Source: Haloplanus sp. HW8-1
GTDB taxonomy: Archaea; Halobacteriota; Halobacteria; Halobacteriales; Haloferacaceae
Direction: 5' to 3'
NCBI RefSeq assembly: GCF_023703795.1
Contig: NZ_CP098518.1
Span: 2,542,001-2,606,000, forward strand
Length of the DNA stretch: 64,000 nt
Shown here: positions 59,700-64,000 of the stretch, one piece after another
How the letters are laid out: the number at the start of each line of letters is the position of its first letter
Position numbering within the stretch: the first letter of the stretch is position 1
Made by a program: the position numbers and the translations under genes
Notes under the pieces: model-generated
Databases searched by the model: none
Seen by the model: the letters and a program-made list of their open reading frames with translations, nothing else
Told to the model about the DNA's origin: nothing

Positions 59700-60531
59700 A
59701 CAGCAGCCTCCAGAGCCCGCCCATCGTGAGTAGGGTACCGACGGCGGTGTTCAGGGCCGGATACCACCAGTATGCCCGCGAGGCGTCGACGTCCGAGGCG
59801 GCTACCGCGGCGACGGCGACGGGATACAGGCCGAGCAGAAGGCCGAGGCGCACGTCGAGGAGAGCGAAGGCGACGGCGGCGAGCGTCCAGCAGGCCATAC
59901 AGTAGGCGTAGGTCCGTCTCTCGCCGAGGCGGGTGGCGGTCGTCTCGATCCCCGCCCGGCGGTCCGGATCGATGTCGGGAATCGCGGAGAAGGTATGCAT
60001 CGCCATCGACCAGAGCCACCCGCCGGCGATCCCGAGGAGGGGTGGCTGACTCCCGGCGACGGCCGCGTAGGCGGCGGCGCCGGGCAGGACATACAGCCCG
60101 TTCGAGACGGAGTCGAGCGGTGGGCGCGTCTTCAGGCGGAGCGGCGGCGCGCTGTAGGCGACACCGAGTAGGAGAAAGCCAGCGAGCCACGGCCACGCGA
60201 GACGGGGGGTGACAAGCAGGGGGACGCCCGCGAGCGCCGCACTGAGCCCCACGGCACCCGGAACGAGTCGGCCGCCGCCGTATCTGACTTCCCGCCGTTT
60301 TTTCTTTGGATTCTCCGCGTCCACGTCGGCGTCGAACACGTCGTTGACGCCGTACAGCAGCACGTTTGCGGGAACCAGGAAGTATCCGAAGAGGGCGAGC
60401 GTCGTGGGGGTGAAGAGGGCCGCCGTCGAGCGCGCACCGTAGACGACGCCAACCGCTACCGGCCCGGCCAGGTAGAGCCAGAACCGCGGGCGGGAGGTCC
60501 GAAGCAGGTAGCCGAAGCGTCCGGTCGTCAT
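59692..60531 (-). CDS. lyeJ: Lycopene elongase / UbiA prenyltransferase
   Basis: A 279-residue UbiA-family membrane prenyltransferase. The Asp-rich motif NDVFDADVDAENPKK (about residues 62-76) and the second DIDPDRRAGIETTATRLGER bind Mg and prenyl diphosphate. In haloarchaea LyeJ adds C5 units and water to both ends of lycopene, giving the C50 skeleton. Hydrophobic helices span the rest. It overlaps the crtD stop by 4 nt and the cruF start by 8 nt, so the three form one operon. Related genes make menaquinone or archaeol, but the context fixes this as the carotenoid enzyme. Confidence 0.93.
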   Translation of the reverse strand: MTTGRFGYLLRTSRPRFWLYLAGPVAVGVVYGARSTAALFTPTTLALFGYFLVPANVLLYGVNDVFDADVDAENPKKKRREVRYGGGRLVPGAVGLSAALAGVPLLVTPRLAWPWLAGFLLLGVAYSAPPLRLKTRPPLDSVSNGLYVLPGAAAYAAVAGSQPPLLGIAGGWLWSMAMHTFSAIPDIDPDRRAGIETTATRLGERRTYAYCMACWTLAAVAFALLDVRLGLLLGLYPVAVAAVAASDVDASRAYWWYPALNTAVGTLLTMGGLWRLLYG

Positions 60532-62030
60532 CGCGCGTCAGCCATCGTCTCGGCCGTCAGGCGGCCGCTGATGAGACACATGGGAACGCCGATGCCGGGA
60601 GTGGTGAACGATCCGGTAAAGTAGAGGCCGTCGACCTCGGTGGAGGCGTGGGGCGGCCGGAGCAGCGAGGTCTGTCGAAGGGTGTGTGCGAGGCCGAGGG
60701 CGGTCCCCTGGGTGCTGTTGTATCGCTCGGCGAACTCGGAGACAGCGAAAGTCTCCTCGACGACGATGCGGTCGCGGATGTCGACGCCGGTGTGTTCGGC
60801 GATGTCCGCAAGCAACAGGTCGCGGAACGCCTCGCGGCGCTCCGGGCCGTCATCAAGGCCGGGCGCGATTGGGACGAGCGCGAAGAGGTTGCTGTGCCCC
60901 TCGGGCGCGACGGTGTCGTCCGTCTCTGAGGGAACACACAGGTAGTACGCGGGGTCCGCGGGCCACGTCGGATCGTCGCCGAAGATGGTCTCGAAGTGGT
61001 CGTCCCAGTCGGTCGGGAGGACGAGCGTGTGGTGAGCCAGCGGGTCCACGTCGCCCTCGACGCCGAGATAGAGGAGAAAGGCCGAGGGGGCGTAGGTGCG
61101 TGACTCCCAGTAGTCGGCGTCGTACTGGCGGTCCTCGGGGACGAGGAGTTCCTGTTCGGTGTGGGCGTAGTCGGCGTTCGAGACGACCTCGTCGGGGAAA
61201 AACTCCCGTCCGTCATCGGTGCGGACGGCGAAGGCACCCTCCCGGCCCCTGATCTCCGCGACTGGATGATCGACCCGGAAGTCGACGCCCAGTTCCTCGG
61301 CCATGGTGACGATGCCGTCGACGACGCCTCCCATGCCGCCCTCGGGGTAGTAGACACCGAGGTTGAAGTCGACGTGGCTCATCAGGTTGTAGAGCGCCGG
61401 CGTGTTGGTGGGCGCGCCTCCGAGAAAGACCAGCGAGTACTGGACGATCTGCTGGAGTTTGGGGTGGTCGAAGTAATCCTCGACGTGACCCTGCATCGTC
61501 CCGAGCAGGGAGAGGCCGCGGGCATAGCGGAGGACGTCGGGGTCGACGAACTCGCGCAACCGGGAGCGGTCCTCGTAGACGAAATGTTCCATGCCGACGT
61601 CGTAGGTGTAGGCGGCCTGTTCAAGGTAGTCGTCGAGCGCCGCGCCCGCGCCGGGTTCGTAGGACTCGAAGGTCTCGCGGTTGGCGTCGAGGTCGGGAAC
61701 GAGGTCCACCCGATCGCCGTCCTTGAAGAAGATACGGTAGTGGGGGTCGAGCCGTTCGAGACCGTAGTACTGCTCCGGGCGGCGTCCGAAGTCGGCGAAG
61801 AAATCCTCGAACACGTCGGGCATGAGATACCAGGAGGGTCCCATATCGAACCGGAAGCCGTCGACGTGGAGGCGGCTCGCCCGCCCCCCGAGCTGTTCGT
61901 TTTTCTCCAAGACGATCACGTCAGCACCGGCGTCGGCGAGATAACAGGCCGTCGAGAGGCCGCCGAACCCGCTGCCGACGACGACGACCGACCGACCGTC
62001 GGCGTCGCCGACCGGCGAGCTATCGTTCAT
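60528..62030 (-). CDS. crtD: Carotenoid 3,4-desaturase (CrtI/CrtD family)
   Basis: A 500-residue FAD amine-oxidase-fold desaturase. It starts MNDSSPVGDADGRSVVVVGS and has the FAD motif VVGSGFGGLSTACYLADAGA, then LEKNEQLGGRASRLHVDGFR, and ends with DGLYFTGSFTTPGIGVPMCL, the C-terminal FAD signature of CrtI-type enzymes. In bacterioruberin synthesis CrtD introduces the 3,4 double bonds after LyeJ acts; CrtI-like phytoene desaturase activity is an alternative, but gene order crtD-lyeJ-cruF supports CrtD. First gene of the operon. A separate crtI is not in the window. Confidence 0.9.
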   Translation of the reverse strand: MNDSSPVGDADGRSVVVVGSGFGGLSTACYLADAGADVIVLEKNEQLGGRASRLHVDGFRFDMGPSWYLMPDVFEDFFADFGRRPEQYYGLERLDPHYRIFFKDGDRVDLVPDLDANRETFESYEPGAGAALDDYLEQAAYTYDVGMEHFVYEDRSRLREFVDPDVLRYARGLSLLGTMQGHVEDYFDHPKLQQIVQYSLVFLGGAPTNTPALYNLMSHVDFNLGVYYPEGGMGGVVDGIVTMAEELGVDFRVDHPVAEIRGREGAFAVRTDDGREFFPDEVVSNADYAHTEQELLVPEDRQYDADYWESRTYAPSAFLLYLGVEGDVDPLAHHTLVLPTDWDDHFETIFGDDPTWPADPAYYLCVPSETDDTVAPEGHSNLFALVPIAPGLDDGPERREAFRDLLLADIAEHTGVDIRDRIVVEETFAVSEFAERYNSTQGTALGLAHTLRQTSLLRPPHASTEVDGLYFTGSFTTPGIGVPMCLISGRLTAETMADAR

Positions 62031-62117
62031 GCCTCATCGTATGGACGTGATCCGTATATACTGCCCGCCCCCGAGTCCGGGAGTGATCGCCCGCCTGCGC
62101 CGCGTCCGAGGCGTCGG

Positions 62118-63539
62118 TCAGCCATCCAATCGGCCGTTGACGACCTTGGCGGCGACGAGCACCGGATCCCAGACCGGGCTGAACGGCGGTGCGTACGCCA
62201 GGTCCTGGCGTTCGAGTTTCCCGACGGTCAGATCGCCGCCGATGGCGGTCGCCAGCGTGTCGATACGGACCGCCGCTCGGTCGCGGCCGGCGATGGCGCC
62301 ACCGAGCACCCGGCCGCTCGTCCGGTCGGCCAGAAGCGTCACCGTCGTCTCGTCGCCGCCGGGGTAGTACCCCGAGCGCGACCCCGCGGTGATGGTCGCG
62401 CTCACGGGGTCGAAGCCGGCCGCCCGCGCCGCCGCCTCGTCCGTGAGGCCGACCCGGCCACACTCCATGTCGAAGGCCTTTACCACCGCCGTGCCGGCCA
62501 CGTCGCCGACGGGGGTGGGATCGCCGGCGACCGTCGCCCCCACGGCCCGGCCGGTCCGGTTCGCCGTCAGTCCCAGCGGGACCCACGTCTCCTCGCCCGT
62601 CACCGCGTGGCGCGCGGTCGCCACGTCGCCGGCGGCGTAGACGGCCGGCAGACTCGTCCGCCCGTAGCCGTCGGTGTGGACGGCGCCTCCCGGTCCCCGA
62701 TCCACGCCGGTCCCGTCGAGGATGGCCGCGTTCGGTTCTACGCCGATGCCGACGACCGCCATGTCGACCGCGAGGCGGTCGCCGTCGTACGCGACCGCCT
62801 CGATCCGTCCGTCACCGATCAGCCCTTCGACCGAACGCCCGGTGTGAACCGTCACGCCCCGGTCGGCGAGGTGGGATTCGACGCGTTCGCCGACCGACGT
62901 ACCGAACGGGGGGAGGACGTGCTCGGAGCGTTGGAACAGGTGGACGTCGACTCCACGGGCGGTGAGCGCCTCGGTCATCTCGACGCCGACGTATCCGCCG
63001 CCGACGATGGCCGCCCGCTCCGGTGGGTCGAGCGCGGCGTTGTGGTCGACCCGCGCCTCGTCGACCGGACCGTCTCCGAGGCGGCCTCGATCGTACTCCC
63101 CGGCCGGCGTAAGGAAGGCGTCGACGGCTGCCGCCGAGTCGAGGCCGTGGATCGTGAAGACTCCGTCGAGGGTCGTATCGAACGGGTCGGTCGTCGCGCT
63201 CGCACCCGTCGCCACCAGCAACTCGCTGTAGGGTTGTTCGACGGTCCCGTCGTGGGTACGGACCGTCACGGTCCGGTCCCCGGGCGCGACCGAAACGACC
63301 TCGTGTTCGCGGCGCAGGTCGATCCCACGCTCCGCGACGTCGGCGGGGGACAGCGAGAGGAGGTCGGTGAGGCGTTCGACGGAGCCTTCGACGAAGTAAG
63401 GCTCCCCGCAGTGGGCGTAGGAGATCCACCGTCCCCGCTCGAAGACGACGACGTCGCGGTCAGTCTCGCGTCGGAACTTGCTGGCCGCACTCAGTCCGGC
63501 GGCGTCGCCGCCGACGACGACGAAGGGGTCGCGTGCCAT
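62118..63539 (-). CDS. FAD/NAD-linked oxidoreductase, CoA-disulfide reductase/NADH oxidase type
   Basis: A 473-residue flavoprotein of the single-cysteine disulfide reductase group. It starts MARDPFVVVGGDAAGLSAAS, an FAD-binding fold; the redox Cys is in WISYAHCGEPYFVEG at the position of the active Cys of CoA-disulfide reductase and NADH oxidase. The NAD fold is AAIVGGGYVGVEMTEALTAR, and PAVYAAGDVATARHAVTGEE is the second FAD contact. A dimerisation domain closes the chain. Substrate could be CoA disulfide, persulfide or O2. Alone on the minus strand; 87 nt upstream of crtD in the same direction. Confidence 0.9.
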   Translation of the reverse strand: MARDPFVVVGGDAAGLSAASKFRRETDRDVVVFERGRWISYAHCGEPYFVEGSVERLTDLLSLSPADVAERGIDLRREHEVVSVAPGDRTVTVRTHDGTVEQPYSELLVATGASATTDPFDTTLDGVFTIHGLDSAAAVDAFLTPAGEYDRGRLGDGPVDEARVDHNAALDPPERAAIVGGGYVGVEMTEALTARGVDVHLFQRSEHVLPPFGTSVGERVESHLADRGVTVHTGRSVEGLIGDGRIEAVAYDGDRLAVDMAVVGIGVEPNAAILDGTGVDRGPGGAVHTDGYGRTSLPAVYAAGDVATARHAVTGEETWVPLGLTANRTGRAVGATVAGDPTPVGDVAGTAVVKAFDMECGRVGLTDEAAARAAGFDPVSATITAGSRSGYYPGGDETTVTLLADRTSGRVLGGAIAGRDRAAVRIDTLATAIGGDLTVGKLERQDLAYAPPFSPVWDPVLVAAKVVNGRLDG

Positions 63540-63611
63540 ATCTCCCGTTCGGCGACGGTGGTCAAAAGCGTGTGTCGTGGTGGTGATGAAAGCGCGGAAC
63601 CGCAGACGGTG

Positions 63612-63755
63612 TCAGAACCGGCCGCGACGGCGGAAGAGTCGGGTCAGGAACCGCTCGACGGGACCGGACGTGTTCGATAGGCGGGGCATCCCGGGTAGGT
63701 AGGGGGCATCCTCGGACGACTGCTGGCCGCTCCCCGTTTCGGGTACTTTGCTCAT
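63612..63755 (-). CDS. Small basic-tailed protein of unknown function
   Basis: A 47-residue protein, MSKVPETGSGQQSSEDAPYL then PGMPRLSNTSGPVERFLTRL, ending FRRRGRF. An acidic/polar front and an amphipathic Arg-rich tail are seen; no domain is recognised. A minus-strand TATA element ATTTTTAAAT (63781-63790) lies 28 nt before the ATG, so a leaderless transcript is very likely and the ORF is probably real. It is the nearest gene to the SDR gene that starts on the other strand at 63902. Confidence 0.62.
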   Translation of the reverse strand: MSKVPETGSGQQSSEDAPYLPGMPRLSNTSGPVERFLTRLFRRRGRF

Positions 63756-63901
63756 GTGTTCTTTCGTCGGTCTCTGATGGATTTAAAAATTCTGAAGTTG
63801 ATTTGGCAGATGGAAAACTACCTCCCGTTGTTGGAAAACGATCACGTCCCTCGCACGGTAACTGTCCGCACATTCATGTCCGTACCGTCCGATCGGCGAC
63901 C

Positions 63902-64000
63902 ATGGACGGAACGAGCGCGGTGGTCACGGGTGCGAGTCGAGGGATCGGTGCCAGCGTCGCGAAACGACTCGCCGCCGAGGGCGCACACGTCACGTGCTGT
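63902..64000 (+). CDS. Short-chain dehydrogenase/reductase (partial, N-terminus only)
   Basis: The first 33 codons of a gene that runs off the right edge. MDGTSAVVTGASRGIGASVA gives the TGXXXGIG cofactor-binding loop that defines classical SDR proteins, followed by KRLAAEGAHVTCC, the end of the first helix and second strand. NAD(P)-dependent oxidoreduction is expected; substrate unknown. Confidence 0.88.
   Translation, partial: MDGTSAVVTGASRGIGASVAKRLAAEGAHVTCC

Noticed and set aside
61161-63680. An 839-codon plus-strand frame opposite crtD and the flavoprotein
   Set aside because: Spans two real minus-strand genes and the gap between them; no recognisable domain.

Overview
The window is a 64 kb piece of a halophilic archaeon (class Halobacteria) chromosome. 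Evidence for this is the very high G+C, the strongly acidic proteins rich in Asp, Glu, Ala and Val and poor in Lys, TATA boxes about 25-30 nt before start codons with little or no leader, frequent ATGA/GTGA stop-start overlaps, and marker genes such as AglB, DpsA, RadB, Cdc48, adenosylcobalamin-dependent ribonucleotide reductase and bacterioruberin carotenoid genes. The trpDFEG order resembles that of Haloferax relatives, but the genus cannot be fixed from this sequence. It is ordinary, gene-dense chromosome with no prophage, insertion sequence or CRISPR array.

Region by region. 0-9.1 kb: protein N-glycosylation locus, with three glycosyltransferases and an alkaline-phosphatase-fold enzyme on the minus strand facing the oligosaccharyltransferase aglB and a DUF368 (polyprenyl-phosphate translocase family) gene. 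9.1-12.7 kb: small zinc proteins, a methyltransferase, phosphoglycolate phosphatase, a short GlpA-like FAD enzyme and an unknown sensor-like protein. 12.8-18.4 kb: nucleotide-sugar genes (a GlmU-like, GlmS, GlmU-like operon and the UDP-glucose dehydrogenase aglM), which supply precursors to the first region. 18.4-24.1 kb: ileS, an arylsulfotransferase-like membrane protein, an iron-box-controlled small operon and an unknown gene. 24.1-31.3 kb: a PAS histidine kinase, a decayed KaiC/RAD55-type ATPase pseudogene, thioesterase, bifunctional nuclease, membrane-anchored HTH regulator, dpsA, a second iron-box operon of unknown function and glycerate 2-kinase. 31.3-39.6 kb: TraB-type membrane protein with an M50 protease, TetR regulator with MATE exporter, a PAC2-like chaperone, corA, purM, and an XRE-CBS regulator with a perfect palindromic operator. 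39.6-47.4 kb: a tRNA-like sequence, a membrane histidine kinase, cdc48, larC, ridA, a RuvC-like protein and radB. 47.4-53.8 kb: a CBS protein with an HPF-like tail, a gene-poor stretch, tRNA-Val and trpDFEG. 53.8-64 kb: class II ribonucleotide reductase behind a tiny leader ORF, small zinc-finger genes, carotenoid genes (crtB, cruF, lyeJ, crtD), an NADH oxidase/CoA-disulfide-reductase-like flavoprotein and the start of a short-chain dehydrogenase.

The most interesting signals are: two near-identical DtxR/IdeR-type iron boxes placed directly before leaderless start codons of otherwise unrelated small genes; a RuvC-fold protein divergent from radB; a CBS-HPF fusion that looks like a ligand-gated ribosome hibernation factor; a LOV-like PAS domain whose photoactive Cys position is Trp; the aglB-DUF368 pair; a 29-codon leader ORF coupled to the ribonucleotide reductase; and an atypical tRNA-like sequence.
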